Of a stretch of DNA of 64,000 nt, positions 33,988 to 46,288 are shown one piece after another. The stretch is taken from NCBI RefSeq assembly GCF_030294945.1, contig NZ_AP018448.1, forward strand, positions 10,326,501 to 10,390,500, given 5' to 3'. The translations under genes and the position numbers were made by a program. Source of the stretch: Streptomyces graminofaciens (GTDB lineage Bacteria; Actinomycetota; Actinomycetes; Streptomycetales; Streptomycetaceae). The notes under the pieces are model-generated. The model was given only the letters and a program-made list of their open reading frames with translations, ran no database searches and was not told the DNA's origin. The stretch's first letter is position 1. Each line of letters opens with the position of its first letter.

Positions 33988-36138
33988 GTGAGCAGCGAGG
34001 ACGGGAAGAGGGGCGGCGGCGCGGGGGACGCGGTGCCCGAGCAGCTCGCGTTCATCCGGGAGGCCGTGCGGAAGGCCAAGGTGCCGAAGGCCAAGCCGCG
34101 GACGTGGCGGGGGGCCGCGCTGGCCAAGGAGCTGCCGGTTGCCCGGGTGCTGGTCGACAAGGGTGTGCTGCATCTCGATCGGTACTTCGACTACGCGGTG
34201 CCGGAGGAGCTGGACGCCGATGCCCAGCCCGGGGTCCGGGTCCGGGTGCGGTTCGGGGCGGGCGCCCACAATGTCCGGGAGGGGCGTCGCGAGGGCGGTG
34301 GCCTGAGGGACGGGTTCATCGTCGAGAGGCTGGCCGAGTCCGACTATGCCGGGCCGCTGGCCGCGCTGGCGCAGGTGGTCTCGCCCGAGCCGGTGCTGGA
34401 TCCCGAACTGCTGGGGCTCGCGCGGGCGGTGGCGGATCGTTATGCCGGGAGCCTCGCGGATGTGCTGCAGCTGGCCGTGCCGCCGCGGCATGCGCGGGCC
34501 GAGGCGGTGGAGATGGCCGAGCCGCTTCCGGCGCCGGACGCGCCCGAGCCGGGGTCCTGGCGGAGGTATGCGCGCGGGGAGGGGTTCCTGCGGGCGCTGG
34601 CCGGTGGCGGTGCGCCCCGGGCCGTGTGGACCGCGTTGCCCGGGCCGGACTGGGCCGAGGAGATCGGGCGGGCGGTGCAGGCGACGCTGTCGTCGGGGCG
34701 GGGGGCGCTCGTCGTCGTACCGGCCGGGCGGCCCGCCGCGCGGGTCGACGAGGCGCTGCGGAGGTTGTTGGGGGAGGGGCAGCATGCCCTGCTGACCGCT
34801 GAGGCCGGTCCGGAGCGGCGGTATCGGGAGTGGCTGGCCGTGCGGCGGGGAGCCGTGCGGGCCGTGGTGGGGACACGGGCCGCGATGTTCGCGCCGGTGC
34901 AAAATCTCGGGCTGGTGGTCGTGTGGGACGACGGCGATGCGGGCCACAGTGATGACAACGCTCCCTTTCCGCATGTGCGGGAGGTGCTGGAGCTGCGGGC
35001 CGCCCGGGACAAGTGCGGTTTCCTGCTGGGCAGTTGGAGCTGCACGGTCGAGGCCGCGCAACTGGTCGAGAGCGGGTGGGCCGCGCCGATCGTCGCCGGG
35101 CGGGAGCAGGTACGGGCCACCGCGCCGCTCGTACGGACCGTGGGGGACGGGGAGCTCGCTCGGGACGAGGCCGCGCGGGCGGCTCGGCTGCCGAGTCTGG
35201 CCTGGCAGGTCGCCAGGGACGGGCTGCGCAGCGGGCCTGTGCTGGTGCAAGTGCCTCGGCGGGGGTATGTGCCGCGATTGGCCTGTGCTCGGTGCCGGGA
35301 GCCCGCGCGGTGTCGGCACTGTGCCGGGCCGTTCGAGGCGCGGGAGGGGACTTCCGCTCTGCTGTGCGGGTGGTGCGGGCGCGAGGAGGACAGCTGGCAC
35401 TGCCCGGAGTGCGGGGGCTTCCGGCTGCGGGCGCGGGTCGTGGGGGCCCGGCGGACCGCCGAGGAGCTGGGGCGGGCCTTTCCCGCCGTACCGGTGCGGA
35501 CCTCCGGGCGGGAGCATGTGCTGGACACCGTGCCGGGGACGCCCGCGCTGGTCGTGAGCACGCCGGGCGCCGAGCCGGTCGCCGAGGGCGGGTATGCCGC
35601 CGCGCTGCTGCTGGACGGGTGGGCCATGCTCGGGCGGCCCGATCTGCGGGCCGGTGAGGAGGCGCTGCGGCGGTGGATCGGGGCCGCCGCGCTCGTCCGG
35701 GACCAGGAGGCGGGCGGCACGGTCGTCGTGGTCGCCGAGCCGACGCTGCGGCCCGTGCAGGCGCTGGTGCGGTGGGACCCGGTGGGGCACGCCGTGCGGG
35801 AGCTGGCCGAGCGGGCCGAGTTGGGCTTTCCGCCGGTGTCGCGGATGGCCGCCGTGTCCGCGGTGGTCGGGGGCGTGGCCGACTTCCTGGCCGGCGTCGA
35901 ACTGCCGCCGGACGCGGAAGTGTTGGGGCCGGTGCCCCTGGCCGTCATCGATGCGGGGCGGCAGCGGAGGGTGGGGGCGCCACCGGCGGGGGAGCGGTGG
36001 GAGCGTGCGCTTGTCCGGGTGCCGCCGGGGAGTGGGGCGGCGTTGGCCGCTGCGCTCAAGAGCGCGCAGGCGGCGCGGATGGCGCGTGGGGGGAGTGACG
36101 AGGTGCGGATTCGGGTGGACCCGTTGGATATCGGGTGA
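33988..36138 (+). CDS. priA: Primosomal protein PriA, actinobacterial form without helicase motifs
   Basis: PriA recognises arrested forks and restarts replication. This 716-residue protein has the N-terminal 3'-DNA-binding domain (ARVLVDKGVLHLDRYFDYAV) and the paired zinc sites (CARCREPARCRHC, then CGWCGREEDSWHCPECGG). The helicase core is degenerate: where GxxGSGKT should be there is SSGRGALVVVPAGRP, and the DEEH box reads WDDGDAGH. ATP-driven unwinding is therefore unlikely; this degeneracy is known for actinobacterial PriA. GTG 33988 is chosen because the protein starts MSSEDGKRGGG after TAGGAATGCAG. A strong hairpin follows, shared with the converging gene. Confidence 0.93.
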   Translation: MSSEDGKRGGGAGDAVPEQLAFIREAVRKAKVPKAKPRTWRGAALAKELPVARVLVDKGVLHLDRYFDYAVPEELDADAQPGVRVRVRFGAGAHNVREGRREGGGLRDGFIVERLAESDYAGPLAALAQVVSPEPVLDPELLGLARAVADRYAGSLADVLQLAVPPRHARAEAVEMAEPLPAPDAPEPGSWRRYARGEGFLRALAGGGAPRAVWTALPGPDWAEEIGRAVQATLSSGRGALVVVPAGRPAARVDEALRRLLGEGQHALLTAEAGPERRYREWLAVRRGAVRAVVGTRAAMFAPVQNLGLVVVWDDGDAGHSDDNAPFPHVREVLELRAARDKCGFLLGSWSCTVEAAQLVESGWAAPIVAGREQVRATAPLVRTVGDGELARDEAARAARLPSLAWQVARDGLRSGPVLVQVPRRGYVPRLACARCREPARCRHCAGPFEAREGTSALLCGWCGREEDSWHCPECGGFRLRARVVGARRTAEELGRAFPAVPVRTSGREHVLDTVPGTPALVVSTPGAEPVAEGGYAAALLLDGWAMLGRPDLRAGEEALRRWIGAAALVRDQEAGGTVVVVAEPTLRPVQALVRWDPVGHAVRELAERAELGFPPVSRMAAVSAVVGGVADFLAGVELPPDAEVLGPVPLAVIDAGRQRRVGAPPAGERWERALVRVPPGSGAALAAALKSAQAARMARGGSDEVRIRVDPLDIG

Positions 36139-36238
36139 GGGTACGGATGGCCGACGGTGCCCGCGGTGGTGATCTGCCCGCGCTCTGAGGTGGGGCAACG
36201 AGGGGGTCGGCCCGGCGGTGATATGTCGGAGTACGCGA

Positions 36239-36267
36239 CTGCCTCCCGGTTGGCTACCGGGAGGCAG
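36239..36267. terminator. Bidirectional terminator after priA
   Basis: CTGCCTCCCGG at 36239-36249 pairs perfectly with CCGGGAGGCAG at 36257-36267 across a 7-nt loop, between two converging genes. Confidence 0.75.
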
Positions 36268-36279
36268 ACAGGGGGCGGA

Positions 36280-37276
<997 letters not shown>

Positions 37277-38209
37277 ATGAAGCTTGTCTTCGCTGGTACC
37301 CCCGAGGTCGCCGTCCCCGCACTGGACGCTCTGATCACGTCGGAGCGGCATGAGGTGGCCGCAGTCGTCACGCGGCCGGACGCGCCGGCGGGGCGCGGGC
37401 GGCGGCTGGTCTCGAGCCCTGTCGCCCAGCGGGCCGAGGAAGCGGGTATCGAGGTGCTGAAGCCGGGCAGGCCGCGGGACGAGGACTTCCTCGCGCGGCT
37501 GCGGGAGATCGCGCCGGACTGCTGTCCCGTCGTCGCGTACGGGGCCCTGCTGCCGCGCGTCGCCCTCGACGTCCCCGCCCACGGGTGGGTCAACCTGCAC
37601 TTCTCGCTGCTGCCGGCCTGGCGCGGCGCCGCCCCCGTGCAGCACTCGATCATGGCGGGGGACGAGATCACCGGGGCGTCCACCTTCCTCATCGAGGAGG
37701 GGCTCGACTCCGGGCCCGTGTACGGGACCGTCACCGAGGCGGTCCGGCCCGCCGACACCAGCGGTGATCTGCTGACCCGGCTCGCCTTCGCGGGCGCCGG
37801 GCTGCTCGCCGCCACCATGGACGGGATCGAGGACGGGACGCTCAAGGCGGTCGCGCAGCCCGCAGACGGGATCACCCTCGCGCCGAAGATCACTGTCGAG
37901 GACGCGCACGTCGACTGGACCACGCCCGCCCTGCGCGTCGATCGCGTGGTACGCGGCTGCACACCCGCGCCCGGCGCGTGGACGACGTTCCGCGGCGAGC
38001 GGCTCAAGCTCGTCCAGGCCGCGCCCGTACCCGAACGCACCGACCTCGCCCCCGGCGCGCTCGACGTCGGCAAGAACAACGTGTACGTCGGGACCGGCTC
38101 GTACGCCGTCGAGCTGCTCTGGGTGCAGGCGCAGGGCAAGAAGCCCATGCGGGCCGCCGACTGGGCACGCGGCGTGCGCATCACGGACGGGGAGTCCCTT
38201 GGCGGCTAG
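37277..38209 (+). CDS. fmt: Methionyl-tRNA formyltransferase
   Basis: Formylates initiator Met-tRNA using 10-formyl-tetrahydrofolate. It has 310 residues, standard length. The N-terminal Rossmann domain starts [19 protein letters not shown]. The catalytic Asn/His are in [20 protein letters not shown], and the Asp in [14 protein letters not shown]. The C-terminal tRNA-binding domain ([20 protein letters not shown]) is complete. Its TAG stop lies within the CTAG at the left end of a MITE-like palindrome. rsmB follows about 320 bp on, a conserved neighbour. Confidence 0.96.
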   Translation: MKLVFAGTPEVAVPALDALITSERHEVAAVVTRPDAPAGRGRRLVSSPVAQRAEEAGIEVLKPGRPRDEDFLARLREIAPDCCPVVAYGALLPRVALDVPAHGWVNLHFSLLPAWRGAAPVQHSIMAGDEITGASTFLIEEGLDSGPVYGTVTEAVRPADTSGDLLTRLAFAGAGLLAATMDGIEDGTLKAVAQPADGITLAPKITVEDAHVDWTTPALRVDRVVRGCTPAPGAWTTFRGERLKLVQAAPVPERTDLAPGALDVGKNNVYVGTGSYAVELLWVQAQGKKPMRAADWARGVRITDGESLGG

Positions 38210-38386
38210 GGCGTGTTTCGAAAGTCCCGTCTGCCCCGCGGCGTCTGGCACGGCACCTCGCCGCGTTGTCGGGGTCGTCCGCGTACACCCAGTACGCGGA
38301 CGACCCTCCGCCTTGCGATGCACCGCACCAGACGCCGCGGGCCCCGCCCTCCGGGCGGACGACGCTACTTTCGAAACACGCCCTAG
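38206..38386. mobile_element. 181-bp near-palindromic MITE-like element
   Basis: CTAGGGCGTGTTTCGAAAGT at 38206-38225 is a perfect inverted repeat of 38367-38386. Further perfect arms are 38237-38248 with 38328-38339 (12 bp) and 38272-38286 with 38292-38306 (15 bp, 5-nt loop). The outer CTAG may be the target duplication, which suits the YTAR target preference of IS5-family elements. It encodes no protein. Ends of this type are, from memory, common in Streptomyces intergenic regions. It could also act as the fmt terminator. Confidence 0.75.
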
Positions 38387-38527
38387 GGCCGTCAGCCCCT
38401 CGGCGGCTGGAAGCCTCAGTCGTCGCCGCCGGTCCCCGTCCACGTCCGTCATCCGGCCCCCGGCCCCGTCTGCCCTGCGGCGTACGCTGGTCGTGCCATC
38501 TCATCCCGTATCCGGAGCACCTTTTTC

Positions 38528-39958
38528 GTGAGCGAGCAGTCCCGCGGTCCCCGTAAGCCGGGCAAGCCCTACCGTCGTCCTACGAAGGACCCCGTCCGCA
38601 TGCTCGCCTTCGAGGCGCTCAGGGCCGTGGACGAGCGGGACGCGTACGCGAACCTCGTCCTGCCGCCGCTGTTGCGCAAAGCGCGGGAGAAAGAGGGACC
38701 CGACAAGTTCGACGGGCGGGACGCGGCGCTCGCGACCGAGCTGGTGTACGGGACGCTGCGGTGGCAGGGGACGTACGACGCCGTCATCGCGGAGTGTGTC
38801 GACCGGCCGTTGCGTGAGGTCGATCCGCCGGTGCTAGATGTGCTCAGCCTCGGTGCGCATCAGCTGCTGGGGACGCGGATCCCGACGCACGCGGCCGTGT
38901 CCGCCTCCGTCGATCTCGCGCGGGTCGTGCTCGGCGACGGCCGCGCCAAGTTCGTCAACGCCGTGCTGCGCAAGATCGCGCAGCATGATCTGGACGGGTG
39001 GCTGGAGCGGGTCGCCCCGCCCTACGACGACGATCCGGAGGACCACCTCGCCGTCGTGCACTCGCACCCCCGCTGGGTCGTCTCCGCACTGTGGGACTCG
39101 CTCGGCGGCGGGCGCGCCGGGATCGAGGATCTGCTGGAGGCCGACAACGAGCGGCCCGAGGTGACCCTGGTCGCCCGGCCGGGGCGGGCCACCACCGAGG
39201 AGTTGCTCCGGGAGGAGTCCGCGGTGCCGGGGCGCTGGTCGCCGTACGCCGTGCGGCTCGCCGAGGGCGGGGAGCCCGGTGCCGTCGACGCCGTACGGGA
39301 GGGCCGTGCGGGCGTACAGGACGAGGGCAGCCAGCTGGTGGCGCTCGCCCTCGCCAACGCTCCGCTCGACGGGCCCGACAAGGCGTGGCTCGACGGGTGT
39401 GCCGGGCCCGGTGGCAAGGCCGCCCTGCTCGCCGCCCTCGCCGCCGAGCGCGGGGCGGTGCTGCTCGCCTCCGAGAAGCAGCCGCACCGGGCAGGGCTGG
39501 TCGCGAAGGCGCTGAACGGCAATCCGGGGCCGTATCAGGTGATCGCGGCGGACGGGACGCGTCCGCCCTGGCGGCCCGGCTCCTTCGACCGGGTGCTGAT
39601 GGATGTGCCCTGTACGGGGCTGGGGGCGCTGCGGCGGCGGCCCGAGGCCCGTTGGCGGCGCAGGCCCGAGGACCTGGACGGCTTCGCTCCGCTGCAGCGG
39701 GCGCTGCTGCGGACGGCGCTCGAGTCGGTGCGGGTCGGCGGTGTCGTCGGCTACGCGACCTGCTCGCCGCACCTCGCCGAGACCCGCGCGGTCGTCGAGG
39801 ACGTGCTCAAGCAGTACGGCGACACGGCCGACCTCATCGACGCCCGGCCGCTGCTGGAGGGCGTATCGGCGCTGGGTGAGGGGCCGGACGTACAGCTGTG
39901 GCCGCATGTGCACGGGACCGACGCCATGTATCTGGCGCTCATCCGCCGGACGGGGTGA
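38528..39958 (+). CDS. rsmB: 16S rRNA (cytosine-967 C5) methyltransferase
   Basis: RsmB methylates C967 of 16S rRNA with SAM. It has 476 residues. The N-terminal NusB-like RNA-binding domain is at about residues 20-160 (KDPVRMLAFEALRAVDERDAY), followed by the Rossmann methyltransferase domain. SAM motif I is LDGCAGPGGKAALLAAL. The catalytic Cys is in MDVPCTGLGALRRRPEARW, and the helper Cys in YATCSPHLAET. It starts at GTG 38528 (MSEQSRGPRKPGKPYRR). The 3' end overlaps the converging MMPL gene by 20 bp. Confidence 0.95.
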   Translation: MSEQSRGPRKPGKPYRRPTKDPVRMLAFEALRAVDERDAYANLVLPPLLRKAREKEGPDKFDGRDAALATELVYGTLRWQGTYDAVIAECVDRPLREVDPPVLDVLSLGAHQLLGTRIPTHAAVSASVDLARVVLGDGRAKFVNAVLRKIAQHDLDGWLERVAPPYDDDPEDHLAVVHSHPRWVVSALWDSLGGGRAGIEDLLEADNERPEVTLVARPGRATTEELLREESAVPGRWSPYAVRLAEGGEPGAVDAVREGRAGVQDEGSQLVALALANAPLDGPDKAWLDGCAGPGGKAALLAALAAERGAVLLASEKQPHRAGLVAKALNGNPGPYQVIAADGTRPPWRPGSFDRVLMDVPCTGLGALRRRPEARWRRRPEDLDGFAPLQRALLRTALESVRVGGVVGYATCSPHLAETRAVVEDVLKQYGDTADLIDARPLLEGVSALGEGPDVQLWPHVHGTDAMYLALIRRTG

Positions 39959-42098
39959 CGCTCTCGGTGGGTTTCGGTGGGGTGCCCCCACCGTCCTCGT
40001 GGGACAGGCGGTGCGGCCACCAGATCCTGGGGCCTATGTCCAGGAACAGGGCCGGGACCAGGACGGACCGCACGATGAAGGTGTCAAGGAGGACGCCCAG
40101 GGCCACCGCGAAGCCGATCTCGGCGAAGGCGACCATGGGGAGGGTGCCGAGTGCGGCGAACGTGCCCGCGAGGACCAGGCCCGCCGAAGTGATGACGGCG
40201 CCCGTGGTCGCCAGACCCGTGACCACGCCGGGGCGGGTGCCCTGGCGGGCGGCCTCCTCGCGGATGCGGGTGGTCAGGAAGATGTTGTAGTCGATGCCGA
40301 GGGCGACCAGGAACACGAAGACGAAGAGCGGGAAGTCCGTCGTCTCGCCCGCGTAGTCGAAAAGGTGGCGGAACGCGAGCGCGCTCAGGCCCAGTGCGGC
40401 GGCGAACGACAGAATCACCGTGCCGACCAGCAGCAGTGGGGCGACCAGGGCGCGCAGCAGCGCGCACAGGATCAGCGTCACCACGACCAGGACCAGCGGG
40501 ATGATCAGGATGTTGTCGTGCGTGGTCGCCTCGTCCATGTCCAGCAGGGCCGCCGTGCCCCCGCCCACCTGGGCGTCCGCGTCCGGCACCGCGTGCACGG
40601 CGTCCCGGACCCGCTCCACGGTCTGTTTCGCGGCCTCGCTGTCGGCGGGGGCGGTCATCGTGGCCTCGAAGAGGACCTTGCCGTCGTGCGCGGGTTTCGT
40701 GCCGGGCGGGAGGCCGAGAGAGGTGGGGACCACTCCGCGTGTCTCGGCGACCGCGTGGCCCACATCCTGGGCCTGCGGCTGGTTGCTGATGATCACGAGG
40801 GGGTCGCCGCTGCCCGCCGGGAAGTAGCGCGCGGAGACCTTCTGGCCGACGATCGAGTCCGGTTCGCCGGTGAAGGCGTCCGCGTTGGTGATGCCCTCGG
40901 CCCGCATCTGGATCAGGCCGAGCGAGCAGATGGCGAGGGCGGCCGCCGTGGCGATCCAGATCATCCGGGGGCGGGGCACGATCCGTCGGCCCATACGGGC
41001 CCACAGGCCGTGCTCGGTGGGGTCGTCCGTGCCGAAGCGGGGGATCACCGGCCAGAAGATCCAGCGGCCGCAGATCACCAGCAGGGCGGGGAAAAGGGTC
41101 ATCATCGCCAGCAGGGCCACCGCGACGCCGATGGCGGCGACCGGGCCGAGGCCGCGGGTCGAGTTCATCTCGGCGGCCAGCAGCACCAGCATGCTCACCA
41201 CGACCGTGGCGCCGGAGGCCAGCACGGCGGGGCCGGCCCTGTGTAGGGCCAGGGCCATCGCCTCGTGGCGGTCCTCGTGGCGGTGCAGTTCCTCGCGGTA
41301 GCGGGCGACCAGCAGGAGGGCGTAGTCCGTGCCCGCGCCGAAGACCAGGACCGTCAGGATGCCCGCGCTCTGGCCGTTGACCGTCAGACCCGCGTGCTCC
41401 GCCAGGAAGTAGATCAGGGCCTGCGCGGTGAACAGCGCGGCGATCACCGCCAGCAGTGGCACCACGAGCAGGGTCGGGCTGCGATACGTCAACAGCAGCA
41501 TCACGATGACGACGCCCATCGCCGAGAGCAGCAGCGTGGAGTCGATGCCCTCGAAGGCCTCGGAGAAGTCGGCGGACGTACCGCCCGGGCCGGTGATGTG
41601 CACGGAGAGCCCGGCGCCGCCCTCGCCGACGTCGTCACGGATCGAGTCGACCGCGGGTGCGATCCGCTCCCAGCCCTTCTCGTCCATCGTGATCGGTACA
41701 TAGATCTGGGCGGCCCTGGGGTCGCTCGCGCGGTCGTAGACGGGGCCCCGGGTCTGGTCGCCGATGATGCCGTGGTCGCGCAGCTGTCTGAGTTCGCGTA
41801 CGTCCTGCTCGATCTGCGTCCTGTCCGCAGCCGTGAGGCCGCTCTCGCGGGCGTAGACGACCACCGCGGGGATCTGCTCGGGCCTGAAGTCCTCGGAGAT
41901 CTCCAGGACCTGGGTGGACTCTGCGGAGCCGGGCAGCCAGGACGCCGCGTCGTTGTCCTGGGCGTCGGTCAGCTTCGCCGCGAACGGCGCCGTCAGGAGG
42001 AGCAGCACCAGCCACAGCCCCAGCACGACCCACTTGGCACGCCGTCCGCAGACCAGGTGCCCGACGCCTCGTTCAGGCCGTTTCCGAACCTCTGTCAT
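39939..42098 (-). CDS. MMPL/RND family transporter
   Basis: This 719-residue membrane protein of the MMPL group is a proton-driven exporter of lipids or drugs in actinobacteria. The first membrane helix is WVVLGLWLVLLLLTAPFAAKL, followed by a large extracellular loop, a cluster of five helices (LLLSAMGVVIVMLLLTYRSP onward), a second loop, and a second cluster near the C-terminus. The functional Asp-Tyr pairs appear as GAGTDYALLLVARYREEL and LGIDYNIFLTTRIREEA. ATG 42098 (MTEVRKRPERGVGH) is chosen; an upstream ATG at 42152 would reach almost to the rpe start and has no ribosome site. It is transcribed divergently from rpe. The substrate is unknown. Confidence 0.88.
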   Translation of the reverse strand: MTEVRKRPERGVGHLVCGRRAKWVVLGLWLVLLLLTAPFAAKLTDAQDNDAASWLPGSAESTQVLEISEDFRPEQIPAVVVYARESGLTAADRTQIEQDVRELRQLRDHGIIGDQTRGPVYDRASDPRAAQIYVPITMDEKGWERIAPAVDSIRDDVGEGGAGLSVHITGPGGTSADFSEAFEGIDSTLLLSAMGVVIVMLLLTYRSPTLLVVPLLAVIAALFTAQALIYFLAEHAGLTVNGQSAGILTVLVFGAGTDYALLLVARYREELHRHEDRHEAMALALHRAGPAVLASGATVVVSMLVLLAAEMNSTRGLGPVAAIGVAVALLAMMTLFPALLVICGRWIFWPVIPRFGTDDPTEHGLWARMGRRIVPRPRMIWIATAAALAICSLGLIQMRAEGITNADAFTGEPDSIVGQKVSARYFPAGSGDPLVIISNQPQAQDVGHAVAETRGVVPTSLGLPPGTKPAHDGKVLFEATMTAPADSEAAKQTVERVRDAVHAVPDADAQVGGGTAALLDMDEATTHDNILIIPLVLVVVTLILCALLRALVAPLLLVGTVILSFAAALGLSALAFRHLFDYAGETTDFPLFVFVFLVALGIDYNIFLTTRIREEAARQGTRPGVVTGLATTGAVITSAGLVLAGTFAALGTLPMVAFAEIGFAVALGVLLDTFIVRSVLVPALFLDIGPRIWWPHRLSHEDGGGTPPKPTESVTPSGG

Positions 42099-42166
42099 GA
42101 TCGCCCCCGCTGCCGTACGCGAGGACCGGGGCGAGTGATCGGCCGCGGACATGGGAGGCTTGGGCC

Positions 42167-42853
42167 ATGGCCGTGCAGATCAACCCCAGTATCCTGTCCG
42201 CCGACTTCGCTCGTCTCGCCGAAGAGGCGAAGGCGGTCGAAGGGGCCGACTGGCTCCATGTAGACGTGATGGACAACCATTTCGTCCCGAACCTCACGCT
42301 CGGTGTGCCGGTCGTGGAGTCCCTGGCCCGTGCTACGGACACGCCGCTGGACCTGCATCTGATGATCGAGGACGCCGATCGGTGGGCGCCCCAGTACGTC
42401 GAGGCAGGCGCCGGTTCCGTCACCTTCCATGCCGAGGCGGCCGCCGCGCCGGTGCGGCTCGCCCGCGAGATCCGGGCCAAGGGTGCCCGGGCCTCCATGG
42501 CGCTCAAGCCCGCGACTCCCATCGAGCCGTACGAGGACCTGCTGCCCGAGCTCGACATGGTGCTGATCATGACGGTCGAACCGGGCTTCGGAGGCCAGGC
42601 CTTTCTCGACATCATGCTCCCCAAGATCCGCCGGACCCGCGAGTTGATCAGCAAGCACGGCCTCCAGATGTGGCTGCAGGTCGACGGCGGGGTCTCGGCC
42701 GCCACCATCGAGCGCTGTGCCGAGGCGGGCGCCGACGTCTTCGTCGCCGGATCCGCGGTGTACGGGGCCGAGAACCCGGCGGAAGCGGTCCGCGCGCTGC
42801 GCGCCCAGGCGGAGACGGTGACGGCGGGGGCGGCCTGGGCCTGCTCCCACTGA
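42167..42853 (+). CDS. rpe: Ribulose-phosphate 3-epimerase
   Basis: Interconverts ribulose-5-phosphate and xylulose-5-phosphate in the pentose phosphate pathway. It has 228 residues. [35 protein letters not shown] (metal His/Asp), [24 protein letters not shown] and [14 protein letters not shown] are all family signatures, and the catalytic Asp residues are intact. ATG 42167 follows GGGAGGCTTGGGCC. The SorC-type regulator gene downstream may sense a sugar phosphate, but a direct link is not shown. Confidence 0.96.
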   Translation: MAVQINPSILSADFARLAEEAKAVEGADWLHVDVMDNHFVPNLTLGVPVVESLARATDTPLDLHLMIEDADRWAPQYVEAGAGSVTFHAEAAAAPVRLAREIRAKGARASMALKPATPIEPYEDLLPELDMVLIMTVEPGFGGQAFLDIMLPKIRRTRELISKHGLQMWLQVDGGVSAATIERCAEAGADVFVAGSAVYGAENPAEAVRALRAQAETVTAGAAWACSH

Positions 42854-42983
42854 CCCGCCGCCGAGCCGCGGGACCGAAAGGTATCCGGTCGCTGTCCGGC
42901 CGAGCGCCCTCGTGAGCGCGTCGGGTCGTGCGACCGTAGAGCTAGGGGTGGGGCGGACATGCGACCACCGGGCCAAGGGAACG

Positions 42984-43042
42984 TGAACGGCGTTCCTCCG
43001 GGCTGATCGAATACGCCGGATCTGCAAGGATGAACGGCGTAT
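42984..43042. promoter_or_regulatory. Candidate operator of the SorC-family regulator
   Basis: TGAACGGCGT occurs at 42984-42993 and again at 43031-43040. The first lies in the dyad GAACG-G-CGTTC. The second is the right arm of ATACGCCG (43011-43018) / CGGCGTAT (43035-43042). They lie 31-89 bp before the GTG start, a plausible autoregulatory site. Confidence 0.45.
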
Positions 43043-43072
43043 CCATGTGTGAAGAGCAGTGAGGAGAAGGCC

Positions 43073-44092
43073 GTGTCGGGTATGTCGGCGGGCCGGTCAG
43101 CCATGCGGATGGGACCCGCTGAGCTGGTTCAGGCGGCAGCCATGGCGCGCCGCTTCTACCTCGAGGGCAAGTCCAAGATCCAGATCGCCGAGGAGTTCGG
43201 CGTGAGCCGCTTCAAGGTGGCCCGTGTCCTGGAGACCGCCCTTGAGAGAGATCTCGTACGCATCGAGATCCGAGTTCCCGCCGAGCTGGACGCCGAGCGC
43301 TCCGACGCTCTGCGCGCCCGCTACGGCCTCAGGCACGCCGTGGTCGTCGAGTCCCCGGCCGAGGCCGAGGAGTCGCCCGACCCGGAGAACCTCGGCGAGG
43401 TCGCCGCGGACCTCCTCGGCGAGCTGGTCACCGAGGGCGATGTCCTCGGCCTGGCCTGGGGACGCTCCACCATCCACATGGCGGCCGCCCTCGACCGGCT
43501 GCCGCCCTGCACGGTGGTGCAGTTGACGGGGGTGTACGACGCCGGGACCGCCGAGCGCGGCTCCGTCGAGGCGGTACGCCGGGCGGCGCAGGTGTCGGGC
43601 GGCGACGCCCACCCCATCTACGCGCCCATGCTGCTGCCGGACGCGGCCACCGCGGCCGCGCTGCGCCATCAGACCGGGATCGCCCGGGCCTTCGAGTACT
43701 TCGACAAGGTCACGGTCGCCTGTGTCTCCATCGGCTCGTGGGAGGCGGGCATCTCCACGGTGCACGACATGCTCAGCGACGAGGAGCGCGCGCACTACGC
43801 CTCCCTCGGGGTCGCCGCCGAGATGTCCGCGCACCTCTTCGACGCCGAGGGGCGCCGGGTCGGCCGGGACCTCGGTGAGCGGTGCATCACCGTCAAGGCC
43901 GACCAGCTCCGCCGTATCCCCGAGGTCGTCGCCATCGCGGGTGGGCAGCGCAAGGCCGCCGCGATCGACGCGGTGCTGCGCTCCGGGCTGGTGACCAGCC
44001 TCGTCACCGACACCGCGGCGGCGGACTCTCTGCTGACGGCGGGGCGGACGCCACGGCAGGCGCTCAACCGGGCGGACCCGGACGGGCACTGA
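43073..44092 (+). CDS. SorC/DeoR-type sugar-binding transcriptional regulator
   Basis: The 339-residue protein has an N-terminal helix-turn-helix, LEGKSKIQIAEEFGVSRFKVARVLETA, and a C-terminal sugar-phosphate-isomerase-like effector domain (LGLAWGRSTIHMAAALDRL and LVTSLVTDTAAADSLL). Members of this family bind phosphorylated sugars and control sugar catabolic operons. GTG 43073 follows GAGGAGAAGG with good spacing; a GTG at 43049 is in frame but has no site. No sugar catabolic operon is adjacent apart from rpe, so its target could be elsewhere or rpe itself. Confidence 0.9.
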   Translation: MSGMSAGRSAMRMGPAELVQAAAMARRFYLEGKSKIQIAEEFGVSRFKVARVLETALERDLVRIEIRVPAELDAERSDALRARYGLRHAVVVESPAEAEESPDPENLGEVAADLLGELVTEGDVLGLAWGRSTIHMAAALDRLPPCTVVQLTGVYDAGTAERGSVEAVRRAAQVSGGDAHPIYAPMLLPDAATAAALRHQTGIARAFEYFDKVTVACVSIGSWEAGISTVHDMLSDEERAHYASLGVAAEMSAHLFDAEGRRVGRDLGERCITVKADQLRRIPEVVAIAGGQRKAAAIDAVLRSGLVTSLVTDTAAADSLLTAGRTPRQALNRADPDGH

Positions 44093-44139
44093 CGTCCTGG
44101 CGGGTCCTGGACGGACACCGACGTCCCGGCGGATCCTGG
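44091..44139 (+). repeat. Imperfect 20-bp direct repeat after the SorC-type gene
   Basis: GACGTCCTGGCGGGTCCTGG at 44091-44110 recurs with two changes at 44120-44139, a 29-bp period, in the 268-bp gap before the barstar gene. No function is evident. Confidence 0.6.
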
Positions 44140-44359
44140 GCGACCACGACGTCCTTGATGAGTCCCGGGCGGGCGCTGCGGGGCCCGACGTGTTCTGAAG
44201 GGCGCTGACGGCGAGCCCTGTGCGGGTGTGCGGTGTGCGGGCGGATCGTGATGGCATCGAACAAGGTGCCGCCACGGTCCGCCTCTCGCGTTGGCGCGGG
44301 CGCGTGCGGCGGGATGTACTACACCGGTGATCACTACGAATCGCGCAGGGCGGTGTTGA

Positions 44360-46288
<1,929 letters not shown>

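Noticed and set aside
33988..36138. PriA motif loss as a sequencing error or pseudogene
   Set aside because: The frame is intact over 716 codons with all zinc cysteines, and actinobacterial PriA proteins are known to lack these motifs.
39959..41246. Long plus-strand open frames opposite the MMPL gene
   Set aside because: The minus-strand frame has clear membrane helices and RND motifs; the plus-strand frames are rich in Gln/Asp/Arg with no domain.
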